Positions 1-10,069 of a stretch of DNA of 64,000 nucleotides are shown here, piece by piece (position 1 is the first letter of the stretch; the number at the start of each line of letters is the position of its first letter). Under the pieces are notes generated by a model. The model was given only the letters and a program-made list of their open reading frames with translations. It was not told the DNA's origin and searched no databases. The stretch spans positions 310,001 to 374,000 of the forward strand of contig CAVVFL010000022.1 of the NCBI GenBank assembly GCA_963747375.1, given 5' to 3'. Made by a program: the position numbers and the translations under genes. Source of the DNA: Sva-07 sp963747375. GTDB lineage: Bacteria; Actinomycetota; Acidimicrobiia; Acidimicrobiales; Ilumatobacteraceae.

Positions 1-1
1 C

Positions 2-349
2 CTCGGACATCAACTCCTCGGTCGGGCGATCGGGGCCGGAACCGTCAAGCTCCCGTTCGGGCACCACGGTGGCAACCACCCGGTCAAGAATCTCGCCTCC
101 GGACGCATCGAGATCACGAGCCAGAACCACAACTTCGCGGTCGACCCCGACTCACTCGCCGGCAGGGCGACGATGACGCACGTCAACCTCAACGACGGCG
201 TGTGCGAAGGCCTGCAGGTCGACGGCGAACTCGCATTCAGCGTGCAACACCACCCGGAGGCCAACCCCGGCCCCCACGACTCGCACTATCTCTTCGACGA
301 GTTCGCCGACATGATGCGACGTGCGGGCGTCGCAGCGGGCAGCCGCTGA
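2..349 (+). CDS. carA: carbamoyl-phosphate synthase small subunit, C-terminal part (cut by window edge)
   Basis: This is the C-terminal 115 residues of the glutamine-hydrolysing subunit, which feeds ammonia to CarB for carbamoyl phosphate (pyrimidine and arginine synthesis). The class I glutamine amidotransferase ending is visible: GHQLLGRAIGA, then FGHHGGNHP, then the HHPEANPGPHD segment, which holds the His and Glu of the Cys-His-Glu triad by family alignment. The nucleophile Cys lies upstream of the window. The stop TGA (347-349) overlaps the carB ATG by one base, so the two subunits are translationally coupled. Confidence 0.95.
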   Translation, partial: LGHQLLGRAIGAGTVKLPFGHHGGNHPVKNLASGRIEITSQNHNFAVDPDSLAGRATMTHVNLNDGVCEGLQVDGELAFSVQHHPEANPGPHDSHYLFDEFADMMRRAGVAAGSR

Positions 350-3300
350 TGCCCAAGCGCACCGACATCCACTCGATCCTGATCATCGGATCCGGGCCCA
401 TCGTGATCGGCCAGGCCTGCGAGTTCGACTACTCCGGCACCCAGGCCTGTCGTGTGCTGCGCGAGGAGGGCTATCGGGTCATCCTCGCCAACTCGAACCC
501 GGCGACGATCATGACCGACCCCGACTTCGCGGACGCCACGTACATCGAGCCGCTCACGTGGGAGGTCGTCTCGGCGATCATCGACCGCGAGCAACCCGAC
601 GCCGTGTTGCCGACCCTCGGTGGCCAGACCGGCCTGAACATCGCGATGGAGCTCTTCGAACGGGGCCTGATCGGCGTGCCCGGCACACCCGAGATGATCG
701 GCGCCAACGCCGAGGCGATCGCCACGGCGGAGGATCGCGAGCAGTTCAAGCAGGCGATGGTCGGCATCGGACTGGACTGTCTGCGGTCGGGCACTGCTCA
801 CACGATGGACGAGGCCCGAGTCGTGATCGCCGACATCGGGCTGCCGGCGGTCATCCGCCCGGCGTACATCCTCGGCGGGCGTGGCACGGGAATCGCATCG
901 ACCGCCGAGGAGTTCGAGCGCATCGCGTCGAACGGGCTCACGGCCAGCCCGATCAGCGAGATCCTCATCGAGGAATCGGTGTACGGCTGGAAGGAGTACG
1001 AGCTCGAGGTGATGCGTGACCACGCCGACAACTGCGTGATCATCTGCGGCATCGAGAACGTCGATCCGATGGGCGTCCACACGGGTGACTCGATCACCGT
1101 CGCCCCGATCCAGACGCTCACCGACGTCGAGTACCAGGAGATGCGCAACTCGGCGCTCGCCTGCATCCGCCGCGTCGGCGTCGAGACCGGCGGCTCGAAC
1201 GTGCAGTTCGCCGTCGAGCCGAGCACGGGCCGGCAGGTCGTCATCGAGATGAACCCGAGGGTCTCGCGGTCGTCGGCGCTCGCCTCGAAGGCGACCGGGT
1301 TCCCGATCGCCAAGATCGCGGCCCGGCTCGCCGTCGGCTACACGCTCGACGAGATCCCCAACGACATCACCCAGACCGCCGAGCGATCCACGCCGGCGAG
1401 CTTCGAGCCGGTGATCGACTACGTCGTCACCAAGATCCCCCGCTGGGCGTTCGAGAAGCTCCCGGGAACCACCGGGGTGCTCGGCACGCAGATGCAGTCC
1501 GTCGGCGAGGTCATGGCGATCGGCCGCACGTTCCCGGAGAGCCTGCAGAAGGCCCTGCGATCGTTGGAACAGGGCCGACTCGGCCTCGGTTGCGACCCCG
1601 CTGCGTCGCACCTCGACGGGCTCTCCGACGAGGAACTGCTCGCCCAGGCCGCGATCCCGACCGCCGATCGCATCCAACAGGTCGGCGAGCTGCTCGACCG
1701 CGGCGTCACGATCGACGCGGTCAACGAGGCGACGCGGATCGACCCGTGGTTCCTCGACCAGATGTCGATGATCGTCGAGGAGCGAGCCGAACTCGCGTCG
1801 ATCGGATTCGAGGCCATGACGACGCGCGCGTGGCGTCGCGCCAAGCGGCTCGGCTTCTCCGACGGTCAGCTCGCCCACCTGTGGGAACGGTCCGAGAGCG
1901 AGGTCCGCGCGGCCCGCGAAGCGGCGGGTGTCATCCCGACGTACAAGACCGTCGACACCTGCTCGGCCGAGTTCGTCGCCGAGACGCCGTACCACTACTC
2001 GACCTACGAGGACGAGAGCGAGGTGCGCTCGTCGAGCGGTCGCAAGGTCGTCATCCTCGGCTCGGGCCCGAATCGCATCGGGCAGGGCATCGAGTTCGAC
2101 TACTGCTGTGTGCACGCGTCGTTCGCGCTTCGAGAGGCGGGCTTCGAGACGATCATGGTCAACTGCAATCCCGAGACGGTGTCGACCGATTACGACACGT
2201 CCGACCGGCTGTACTTCGAGCCGCTCACGCAGGAGGACGTCCTCAACGTCATCGCCGCCGAGCAGCCCGAGGCCGTCATCGTGTCGCTCGGTGGACAGAC
2301 GCCGCTGAAGCTCTCCGGGCTGATCCCGGTCGAGTTGGTGGCGGGCACGTCGCCCGACTCGATCGACGCCGCGGAGGACCGCGAACGCTGGAACACGATC
2401 TGTGACGAGCTGCGCATCCCGCAGCCCCCCGGCGGGACGGCGATCGACCTCGAACAGGCCCTGGCGATCACCGACGACATCGGCTTTCCCGTCCTGGTGC
2501 GCCCGAGCTACGTGCTCGGTGGCCGCGCGATGCAGATCGTGCACGACCGCAACCACCTCGCCCGCGCCATGGACGAGTTGGCCGGATTCGGCAGCCTCGG
2601 CAAGGAGGGCGGCCTGTCCGCCGAGCGACCGGTCCTGATCGACCGGTTCCTCGCCGACGCCACCGAGGTCGACGTCGATGCCATCCGAGATCACACCGGC
2701 GAGGTGCTTGATCGGTGGCGTGATGGAACACGTCGAGGAGGCCGGGGTGCACTCCGGTGACTCGGCGTGTGCGATCCCACCGCCGACCCTGCCGTCGTGG
2801 GTGGTCGAGGTCATCGAGTCGTACACGGCGGCGATCGCCAAACGGCTCGACGTCCGTGGCCTGATCAACGTCCAGTTCGCGGTGATCGGCACGACGGTGT
2901 ACGTCATCGAAGCCAATCCGCGGGCCAGTCGGACGGTGCCGTTCGTCGCCAAGGCCACGGGGGTGCCGCTCGCCAAGGTCGCCACCCGAGTCATGCTCGG
3001 AGCGACGCTGGCCGAACTCCGCGACGAAGGCCTGCTGCAGCCGCCGATCGGCGGCCATGTCGCCGTCAAGGAGGCCGTCCTGCCGTTCAGCCGGTTCCCC
3101 GAGGTCGACCCGGCACTCGGGCCCGAGATGCGCTCGACCGGCGAGGTCATGGGCATCGCCGACACGTTCGGACTGGCGTTCTACAAGGCCGAGGTCGCTG
3201 CCGGCACGTTCCTGCCGACCGAGGGCACGGTGTTCCTGTCGCTCGCCGACCCCGACAAGCCGGCCGGTCTCGTGGTCGCGCAGCGGTTCCGAGCCCTCGG

Positions 3301-3670
3301 TCTCGGCATCGTCGCCACCGAGGGCACCGCGGCGTACCTCGCCGCATTCGATTCGCCCGTCGACCAGGTGGTCGCCAAGGTGCAGGAGTCCGGGCCCGGT
3401 GGCGGCGACGGACGGGTCACCGCCGTCGACCTCATCGCCGACGGCAAGATCAGCTTCGTGGTCAACACGCCCCGCGGTCGGCTCGGACGGAGCGACGGCG
3501 AAGCGATCCGCAAGGCAGCGAGCCTTCACCGGGTGAGTTGCGTCACGACGGTCGACGCTGCGCTGGCCGCAGTGCAGGGTCTCGCCGAGAACGACGGCGG
3601 TGCTCCGACGGTGAAGACCCTGCAGGAGTACCACGGCCAGCAACGCGACACGGAGCCGGCCGCGAGGTGA
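349..3670 (+). CDS. carB: carbamoyl-phosphate synthase large subunit (one frameshift near 2708)
   Basis: The ATP-grasp subunit makes carbamoyl phosphate from bicarbonate, ammonia and two ATP. The ATG at 349 overlaps the carA stop and gives MPKRTDIHSILIIGSGP, the normal N-terminus. Two homologous synthetase halves follow, each with a GSGPxxIGQ start (near residues 15 and 570), and then the MGS-like allosteric domain. Restored length is about 1106 residues, typical for the family. The reading frame breaks near 2708, where GTGCTTGATC has one T too many. Removing it joins GEVL to IGGVMEHVEEAG, the conserved continuation. Total length is 3n+1. I interpret this as a sequencing insertion, since the rest is perfectly conserved. 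Confidence 0.95.
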
Positions 3671-4575
3671 TCGACACTCGGGTCCGGGTCGGCTCGATCG
3701 AGCTGTCGACGCCGGTGATGACGGCATCGGGCACCGTCGGCTACGGCACGGAGTTCCGGGACTTTCTCGACTTCGCATCGCTCGGCGCTGTCGTCACCAA
3801 GTCGCTGGCTCCCTACGAGTGGGCGGGCAACCCGGCGCCACGACTGCATCCGACGCCTCAGGGCATGATGAACGCCGTCGGGCTGCAGGGCCCCGGCGTG
3901 CGGTACTGGCTCGATCACGTGCTCGATGATCTCCTCGCGACCGGTGCCACCGTGGTCGCCAGCATCTGGGGTCGATCGGTCGACGACTATGCGCAGGCCG
4001 CGGAGATGCTCGCCGATGCACCTGCCGGGGTGGTGGCGGTCGAGGTGAACCTCTCGTGCCCGAACCTCGAGGGGCGAGGGTCGATCTTCGCCCACGACGC
4101 CGTGCTGTCGGCCGAGGTGATCGCGGCAACAGCGCGATGCGGTCGGCCTCGTTGGGCGAAACTCAGCGCCAACACCGATCGGATCATCCAGGTCGCCGAG
4201 GCGGTGGTCGGTGCCGGCGCCGAGGCGGTCACCTGTATCAACACGCTGCTGGGGCTCGCCTACGACCCCGAGACACTGTCGCCGACGCTGGGGGCCGGCG
4301 GTGGTGGACTGTCGGGGCGAGCCATCCATCCGGTGGCTGTTCGCGCCGTGCACGACGTGCACAAGGCCCTGCCCGACGTTCCGATCGTCGGCGTCGGTGG
4401 TGTGGCCTCGGGGTGGGACGCGGTGGAGTTGATGCTGGCCGGAGCGTCGGCCGTGCAGGTCGGCACGGCGTCGTTCGCCGACCCGCGGGCAACGCAGCGC
4501 GTGCAGGAGGAACTGGTCGCATGGGCCGTGAGCAGGGGATTGACCAGCCTCGCCGACATCACCGCGATAGCTTGA
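3667..4575 (+). CDS. pyrD: dihydroorotate dehydrogenase, class 1 catalytic subunit
   Basis: This flavoprotein oxidises dihydroorotate to orotate in pyrimidine synthesis. It has 302 residues and a class 1 fold. NLSCPN carries the active-site Cys that marks class 1 enzymes, the substrate-loop segment NAVGLQGPG is present, and GVGGVASGWDAVE near the C-terminus binds the FMN phosphate. The GTG start at 3667 overlaps the carB stop (GTGA), continuing the carA-carB-pyrD operon. Class 1B enzymes normally pair with the PyrK electron-transfer subunit; no pyrK is in this window, so class 1A versus 1B is not settled. Confidence 0.93.
   Translation: MIDTRVRVGSIELSTPVMTASGTVGYGTEFRDFLDFASLGAVVTKSLAPYEWAGNPAPRLHPTPQGMMNAVGLQGPGVRYWLDHVLDDLLATGATVVASIWGRSVDDYAQAAEMLADAPAGVVAVEVNLSCPNLEGRGSIFAHDAVLSAEVIAATARCGRPRWAKLSANTDRIIQVAEAVVGAGAEAVTCINTLLGLAYDPETLSPTLGAGGGGLSGRAIHPVAVRAVHDVHKALPDVPIVGVGGVASGWDAVELMLAGASAVQVGTASFADPRATQRVQEELVAWAVSRGLTSLADITAIA
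4568..4573 (+). promoter_or_regulatory. -10 box TAGCTT of mihF, leaderless type
   Basis: TAGCTT ends 7 bases before the ATG at 4581 and overlaps the end of pyrD. Transcription starting 6-7 bases downstream of a -10 box would begin at or next to the start codon, giving a leaderless mRNA. No clear -35 box is seen. Confidence 0.5.
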
Positions 4576-4580
4576 CCGTC

Positions 4581-4892
4581 ATGGCAACACCCCCACAGTT
4601 GACCCCCGAACAACGAACGGCGGCACTCGCAAAGGCCGCAGAGGCCCGCACCGCTCGCGCCGAGATCAAGGCCCGCTTGAAGATGGGCTCGATGACACTG
4701 GCCGATGCGTTGGCCTCCGACGACGGCAACGTCGGCAAGCTCAAGGTCGTCTCCCTGCTCGAGTCGCTGCCCGGCGTCGGCAAGGTCAAGGCCCGCAAGA
4801 TCATGGACGATGTCGAGATCGCCGACAATCGGCGCGTGCAGGGTCTCGGTACCCAGCAGAAGGCGAAGCTGCTCGAACTGCTCGCGGATTGA
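4581..4892 (+). CDS. mihF: actinobacterial integration host factor
   Basis: A small basic DNA-binding nucleoid protein of 103 residues. The N-terminal half is Ala/Lys/Arg-rich and helical. The second half carries the helix-two-turn-helix core SLPGVGKVKARKIMDDVEIADN-like segment at residues 64-85, then the conserved RRVQGLGTQQKAKLLELL end. The position directly before gmk matches mycobacterial mihF-gmk. In that family the protein binds and bends DNA and is required for growth. There is no Shine-Dalgarno site; a TAGCTT -10 box sits 7 bases before the ATG. Confidence 0.93.
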   Translation: MATPPQLTPEQRTAALAKAAEARTARAEIKARLKMGSMTLADALASDDGNVGKLKVVSLLESLPGVGKVKARKIMDDVEIADNRRVQGLGTQQKAKLLELLAD

Positions 4893-4920
4893 GCGGCGAA
4901 TCCGAACAGTTGACACCCGC

Positions 4921-5457
4921 GTGATCATCGTCGTCTCCGGCCCCGGTGGGGTCGGCAAGGGAACCATCGTCGAGGCGCTGGTGCGTCGCGACCGCCGGTT
5001 GTGGCTGAGTCGGTCCTGGACCACCCGCGAGCGGCGACCGTCCGAGCCGGACGATGCCTACGTGTTCACCGACCCTGCGACCTTCGAGCAGCGCATCGCC
5101 GACGGCGGTTTCCTGGAATGGACCGAGTTCCTCGGCAACTACTACGGCAGCCCCACACCGTCGCCCGACACCGATCAGGACGTCGTGCTCGAGATCGAGG
5201 TCGACGGCGCCCAGCAGGTGAAACAGCTCTATCCCGACGCGCTGCTGCTGTTCGTCGTGCCGCCGTCGCGCGAGGAGCAGGAGCGCCGGTTGCGAGGGCG
5301 TGGCGACCCCGGCGACAAGGTGCTCGCACGGCTGAAGAAGGCCGAGATCGAAGAGCCGATCGGGCGCGAGCTGGCCGACCACATCGTCGTCAACGACGAT
5401 CTCGACGCCACGATCGTCGAGATGCTGCAGATCATCGAGGCCGCACGACCCCGCTGA
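4921..5457 (+). CDS. gmk: guanylate kinase
   Basis: Phosphorylates GMP to GDP with ATP. It has 178 residues. The P-loop GPGGVGKGT is at residues 7-15, SRSWTTRERRP is the GMP-binding segment, and DGGFLEWTEFLGNYYG is the lid/substrate region. The GTG at 4921 is the only start codon between the previous in-frame stop and the P-loop. It follows mihF by 28 bases. The protein ends shortly after the last conserved helix, slightly shorter than the E. coli enzyme (207), as is usual when the N-terminal extension is absent. Confidence 0.93.
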   Translation: MIIVVSGPGGVGKGTIVEALVRRDRRLWLSRSWTTRERRPSEPDDAYVFTDPATFEQRIADGGFLEWTEFLGNYYGSPTPSPDTDQDVVLEIEVDGAQQVKQLYPDALLLFVVPPSREEQERRLRGRGDPGDKVLARLKKAEIEEPIGRELADHIVVNDDLDATIVEMLQIIEAARPR

Positions 5458-5465
5458 CCAGGCGG

Positions 5466-5471
5466 TAGGAT
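5466..5471 (+). promoter_or_regulatory. -10 box TAGGAT of rpoZ, leaderless type
   Basis: TAGGAT stands 9 bases before the rpoZ ATG at 5481, right after the gmk stop. There is no ribosome-binding site in between, so the transcript probably starts at or very near the ATG. Confidence 0.55.
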
Positions 5472-5480
5472 CGACGCCCT

Positions 5481-5816
5481 ATGGCGCTCGACCACGACAC
5501 GATGATCAACCCTCCCATCGAGAGTCTTCTCGACACGGTCGATTCGAAGTTCACCCTGGTCACGCTCGCGGCACGTCGGGCGCGCAACATCAACTCGTAC
5601 TTCAACCAGCTCGGTGACGGCCTCGGCCACATGATTCCGCCGCAGGTGTCGTCGGTGGCCCGCAAGCCGCTCTCGATCGCCTTCGAGGAGATCTCCGACC
5701 ACAAGATCGTCTGGACGCCCGCGCCCGAGGAAGTCGTCATCGTCGACGAAGAGTTCGACGCAGAGGCAGAGGCGCAGGCAATCGCCGACGCCGCTGGCGA
5801 GTCCACCGACGCCTGA
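5481..5816 (+). CDS. rpoZ: DNA-directed RNA polymerase omega subunit
   Basis: This small subunit helps assemble RNA polymerase around beta-prime. It has 111 residues. The omega signature is clear: PPIESLLDTVDSKFTLV, followed by AARRARNIN, then KPLSIAFEEISDHKI. An acidic tail extends it (EEVVIVDEEFDAEAEAQ and onward), as in other actinobacterial omegas. It sits between gmk and coaBC, the standard actinobacterial order. Confidence 0.95.
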   Translation: MALDHDTMINPPIESLLDTVDSKFTLVTLAARRARNINSYFNQLGDGLGHMIPPQVSSVARKPLSIAFEEISDHKIVWTPAPEEVVIVDEEFDAEAEAQAIADAAGESTDA

Positions 5817-5862
5817 CACCCGGCCGCAGTCGCTCGCACCGCAGCCGCTCAGAGGGGAACCG

Positions 5863-7085
5863 ATGCTCGAAGGCAAGCGGATCGTTCTCGGGGTGACCGG
5901 CGGGATCGCCGCCTACAAGGCGATCGAGGTCTGTCGCCGCCTCGTCGACGCAGGCGCCCACGTGGTGCCGATCATGACCGCCGGCGCCGAGCACTTCATC
6001 GGTCGGACCACGCTGAGCGCGCTCGCCTCCGAGCCGGTGCAGACCGAGCTGTGGGACAACCCGACCACGCCGATCCCGCACACCCGGATCGGCCAGGGCG
6101 CTGACCTGATCCTCGTTGCCCCTGCCACGGCCCGCCTGCTGGCGGCGTACCGAATGGGCCTGTCGACCGACCTGCTCACGAACACGCTGCTCGCCACCCG
6201 GGCGCCGGTCGTGGTGTGTCCGGCGATGCACACCGAGATGTGGGAGCACCCCAGTGTCGTCGAGAACGTGGCCGTGCTGCGCGATCGAGGTGTCCACATC
6301 GTCGAGCCCGAGTCCGGTCGACTGGCCGGAGGCGACGTCGGCGCAGGCCGTCTCGCCGATCCGGCCTCGATCGTCGCTGCGGTCGAGCGCGTCCTCGGCC
6401 CACGCGACCTCGACGGCACCGCCGTCGTCGTGTCGGCCGGAGGCACCCGGGAGCCGATCGACGCCGTCCGGGTGATCGCCAACCGCAGCTCCGGCAAGCA
6501 GGGCTACGCCGTCGCGGCCGAAGCTGCGAGCCGGGGCGCACGCGTCACGCTGGTGTCGACGGTGTCGCTGCCCGTTCCTGCCGGGCGTCCAGCGTGGTGG
6601 CGGTCGAGACCGCCGCGCAGATGGAGCGGGCGATGGTGGCGGCGGCCGTCGACCACGACGTGATCGTGATGAGCGCCGCCGTGGCCGACTTCCGACCCAA
6701 GGCGGCCGCCGACGGCAAGCTGAAGAAGCGCGACGGCATCCCCGAGATCGTCCTCGAGCCGACGCCCGACATCCTCGCCGGGCTCGGAGCCGCCAAGCGG
6801 ACCGGGCAGGTGCTGGTCGGCTTCGCCGCCGAGACCGACGACCTGCTCGCCAACGCCACGGAAAAGCTGCGCTCGAAGCACCTCGACCTGATCGTCGCCA
6901 ACGACGTGAGTGCACCCCAGGTCGGCTTCGCTCACGACACCAACGCGGTCACGCTGTTGCGGCCCGACGCGGAGCCTGTCGAGATCGACCTCGCATCGAA
7001 GCGAGATGTCGCTCGGGCCGTCATCGACACCATCATCGACATCATCGACTCCATTCGCTCCCGAACTCGACAGGACACTGCATGA
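5863..7085 (+). CDS. coaBC: bifunctional phosphopantothenoylcysteine decarboxylase / phosphopantothenate-cysteine ligase (frameshifted near 6590)
   Basis: Catalyses two consecutive steps of coenzyme A synthesis. The N-terminal CoaC flavoprotein domain starts with LGVTGGIAAYKAIE and carries PAMHTEMW, the actinobacterial form of the PAMN motif. The CoaB ligase domain starts at SAGGTREPIDAVR with NRSSGKQG (CTP binding) and continues in another frame with SAAVADFRPK and FAAETDD. The junction near 6585-6600 reads AG-V-Q-VVAVETAAQM if one G and one C are removed. Total length is 3n+2, consistent with two insertions. The ATG is preceded by GAGGGG, a clear ribosome-binding site. Restored length is about 406 residues. 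Confidence 0.93.
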
Positions 7086-8271
7086 GCACGTACACGTTCA
7101 CATCCGAAAGCGTCACCGAAGGCCATCCGGACAAGATGGCCGACCAGGTCTCCGACTCCGTTCTCGACGCCATCCTCGCCGAGGACCCGAACGGACGCGT
7201 CGCCTGCGAGACGCTGCTGACCACCGGCCTGTGCGTCGTCGCCGGCGAGATCACCACGTCGGCGTACGTCGACATCCCGAAGATCGCCCGCGAGACGATC
7301 AACGGAATCGGTTACGACAACGCGCTGCTACGGCTTCGACGGCAACACCTGCGGCGTCATCGTCTCGATCGACGAGCAGAGCCCCGACATCGCCCAGGGC
7401 GTCGACGCGAGCGAGGAGGTCCGCTCGGGCCAGTCCGGCGAGGACAGCCTCAACCTGCAGGGCGCCGGCGACCAGGGCATGATGTTCGGCTACGCCTGCA
7501 ACGAGACCGCCGACCTGATGCCGCTGCCGATCTGGATGGCGCATCGCCTCGCCGAGCGCCTCGCCGAGGTCCGCAAGTCCGGTCAGGTCCCGTACCTGCG
7601 CCCCGACGGCAAGACCCAGGTCACCTACGAGTACGACAACGGCTGGCCGGTGGCGCTCAAGGCCGTGCTGATCAGCACGCAGCACCAGGACGGCATCGAC
7701 CGCGACACGGTCATCCGTCCCGATCTCATCGAGCAGGTCATCCGCCCGATCATCCCCGAGCAGTTCGCCGACGACGACTACGAGGTCTACGTGAACCCGA
7801 CCGGTCAGTTCGTGCTCGGTGGCCCGTACGCCGACGCCGGCCTCACCGGCCGCAAGATCATCGTCGACACGTACGGCGGCATGGGTCGCCACGGTGGCGG
7901 TGCCTTCTCCGGCAAGGATCCGAGCAAGGTCGACCGTTCGGGTGCCTACGCCGGCCGTTGGGTCGCCAAGCACGTCGTCGCGTCGGGCGCTGCCGACCGC
8001 TGCGAGGTGCAGGTCGCCTACGCCATCGGCATGGCGCACCCGGTCAGCATCCTCGTCGAGACGTTCGGCACGTCGCACGTCGACCCCGCCATGATCGAGC
8101 AGGCCGTGCGCGCGATGTTCGACCTGCGCCCCGGCGCCATCGTGCGTGACCTCGACCTCAAGCGCCCGATCTACAAGCGCACGGCGGCGTACGGCCACTT
8201 CGGCGCGCGCCGGCTTCACGTGGGAAGAGCTGAACCGTCTCGACGACTTCAAGTCGGCCGTCGGCGTCTGA
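7082..8271 (+). CDS. metK: S-adenosylmethionine synthetase (two frameshifts)
   Basis: Makes AdoMet from methionine and ATP. The N-terminus YTFTSESVTEGHPDKMADQ is the classic start with the ATP-binding His. After a shift near 7328 the second frame reads YGFDGNTCGVIVSIDEQSPD, then GAGDQGMMFGYAC, and later GGGAFSGKDPSKVDRS, both family signatures. A second shift near 8205 restores GFTWEELNRLDDFKSAVGV and the stop at 8269-8271. Both are best explained by one extra base. Restored length is 395 residues, as expected. The ATG overlaps the coaBC stop (ATGA). Confidence 0.95.
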
Positions 8272-8280
8272 GCGACACCG

Positions 8281-10040
8281 GTGACGCTCGGCGCCGCCGA
8301 CACGGCGGCTGCGTGTGTCGCGACGGTCGTTCCCGATGTCACCGGGCTCGACAAGCAGTTCGACTACCTGATCCCGCCCGAGCTGTCGGCACACGTCCGT
8401 GTCGGCACGCTCGTGCGGGTCGAACTCCACGGTCGCCGTATCGGCGGCTGGGTCGCGTCGATCAGCGATGCACCGTCCGACGGCCGGACGATCGACTCGC
8501 TCAAGCCGATCGCGAAGGTCACGGGCCACGGACCCGACGCCGGACGCTGTTCGACCTCGCCGAGTGGGCATCGATCCGCTGGGCCGCTCGGCGGATCCGA
8601 CCATTCCTCGTCACCGCCTCGCCGGGACGAGCCGTCGCGACCCTGCCCGGGCGTCATCGCACCGGCATGACGCCGGCGCCGGTGTCGCCGGCGACCCGAG
8701 ACCTGCTGGCGAGTCGGCGGGGGAGTGCTCCGGCTCCCGCCGCGTGTCGACGTGATGCCGACGATCCTCGCCGCGGTGGCGTTGGGGCCGACGCTCGTCG
8801 TCGTGCCCGAGCACAGCACGGCGCAGCTGATCGCGACCCGTCTGCGCCGCGCCGGCCTGTCGGTCGCGCTGGTTCCCGACGACTGGGCGATGGCCGCGGC
8901 CGGCGTCGACGTGGTCATCGGCACCGCGATCGGCTGCGTGGGCGCCCTGTCCCGAGATCGCTGCGGCGGTCGTGGTCGACGAGCACGACGAGGCGCTGCA
9001 GGAGGAGCGCTCGCCGACCTGGCACGCCCGTGACGTGGTGGTCGAGCGGTGCCGGCGAGCCGGGGTTCCCTACGTGCTGGTGTCTCCTGCACCGACGCTC
9101 ACAGCTGTCGTGGAGTACGCCGGTGACCACGGTGTCGTGCACCCACCGGCGGCCCGCGAGCGCGCCGGATGGCCTCGGATCGTCGTCGTCGATCGCACCG
9201 ACGAGGATCCGTGGAAGCGGTCGCTCATGACCTCGCCGCTGATCGAGCGGCTCCGTGACCCCGACCTGACCGTGGTCTGTGTGAGCAACATCACCGGCCG
9301 GGCCCGGGTCCTCGCATGCCGGTCGTGTCGGGCGCTGATCCGCTGCGAGCGGTGCGACGCCGCGGTCGGCCTCGATGACGACGGCCGTCTGCTGTGTCGC
9401 CGCTGTGAGGCGCTGCGACCACCCGTGTGTCAGGCGTGCGGTGCGAGCCGATTCGCGAACCTCCGACCGGGGGTCACGCGCCTGCGCGAGGAGCTGGAGG
9501 CCGCGGCGGCCCGCCCGGCGGTGGTCGGTCACCGGATCCGATTCGGAGTTGCCGAGACGGGCCGGCGTCTACGTCGGCACCGAGGCGGTGCTGCACCGCG
9601 TCGCCTCGGCCGACGTCGTCGCCTTCCTCGACTTCGACTCCGAGATGCTCGCCCCCCGCTACCGCGCCGGCGAGCAGGCGCTGGCTCTGATCGTGCGGGC
9701 GGGTCGGATCGCGCCCGAGGTGCTCGTCCAGACCTTCTCGCCCGACCACGAGGTGCTCCTCGCTGCTGCCAACGGCGATCCGGCGATCCTCCTCGATGGC
9801 GAACGTGCGCGACGACAGCTCCTGGGCCTTCCACCCTTCGGAGCGCTCGCCGTCGTGTCTGGCACGGGCGCAGCGGAGGTCGTCGCCCAGCTCCCACCCG
9901 TCGTCCAGGTCGGCGGCGACGGCACCGACCGCTTCCTCGTGCGTGCCGCCGACTGGACGACGCTCGGGACGGCACTCAACGCCGCCGAACGCCCGAGCGG
10001 CTCGCGCCTCCGTGTCGAGGTCGACCCAGCGCGCGTCTGA
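8281..10040 (+). CDS. priA: PriA-like primosomal protein N', degenerate helicase (several frameshifts)
   Basis: A replication-restart protein of the actinobacterial type. The frame changes near 8546, 8720, 8950 and 9545; joined, it gives about 585 residues. The order is right: an N-terminal 3'-DNA-binding domain (DVTGLDKQFDYLIP), then the helicase-like region, a Cys-rich zinc domain with four CxxC pairs (9320-9445: CRSC, CERC, CRRC, CQAC), then the second lobe. Where PriA has Walker A, this protein reads LRLPPRVDVM with no GxGKT, and the DEEH-type box is DEHDEALQEE. Loss of the helicase motifs is known in actinobacterial PriA. The role is probably to load or organise the primosome, not to unwind DNA. 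Confidence 0.85.
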
Positions 10041-10069
10041 ACCAACGTCAACCGGAACGGGGGCCGGGC

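Noticed and set aside
286..3165. Very long open frame antisense to carB (959 codons)
   Set aside because: Shadow of the GC-rich codon pattern; low-complexity Arg/Asp/Gly translation with no domain, and carB is certain.
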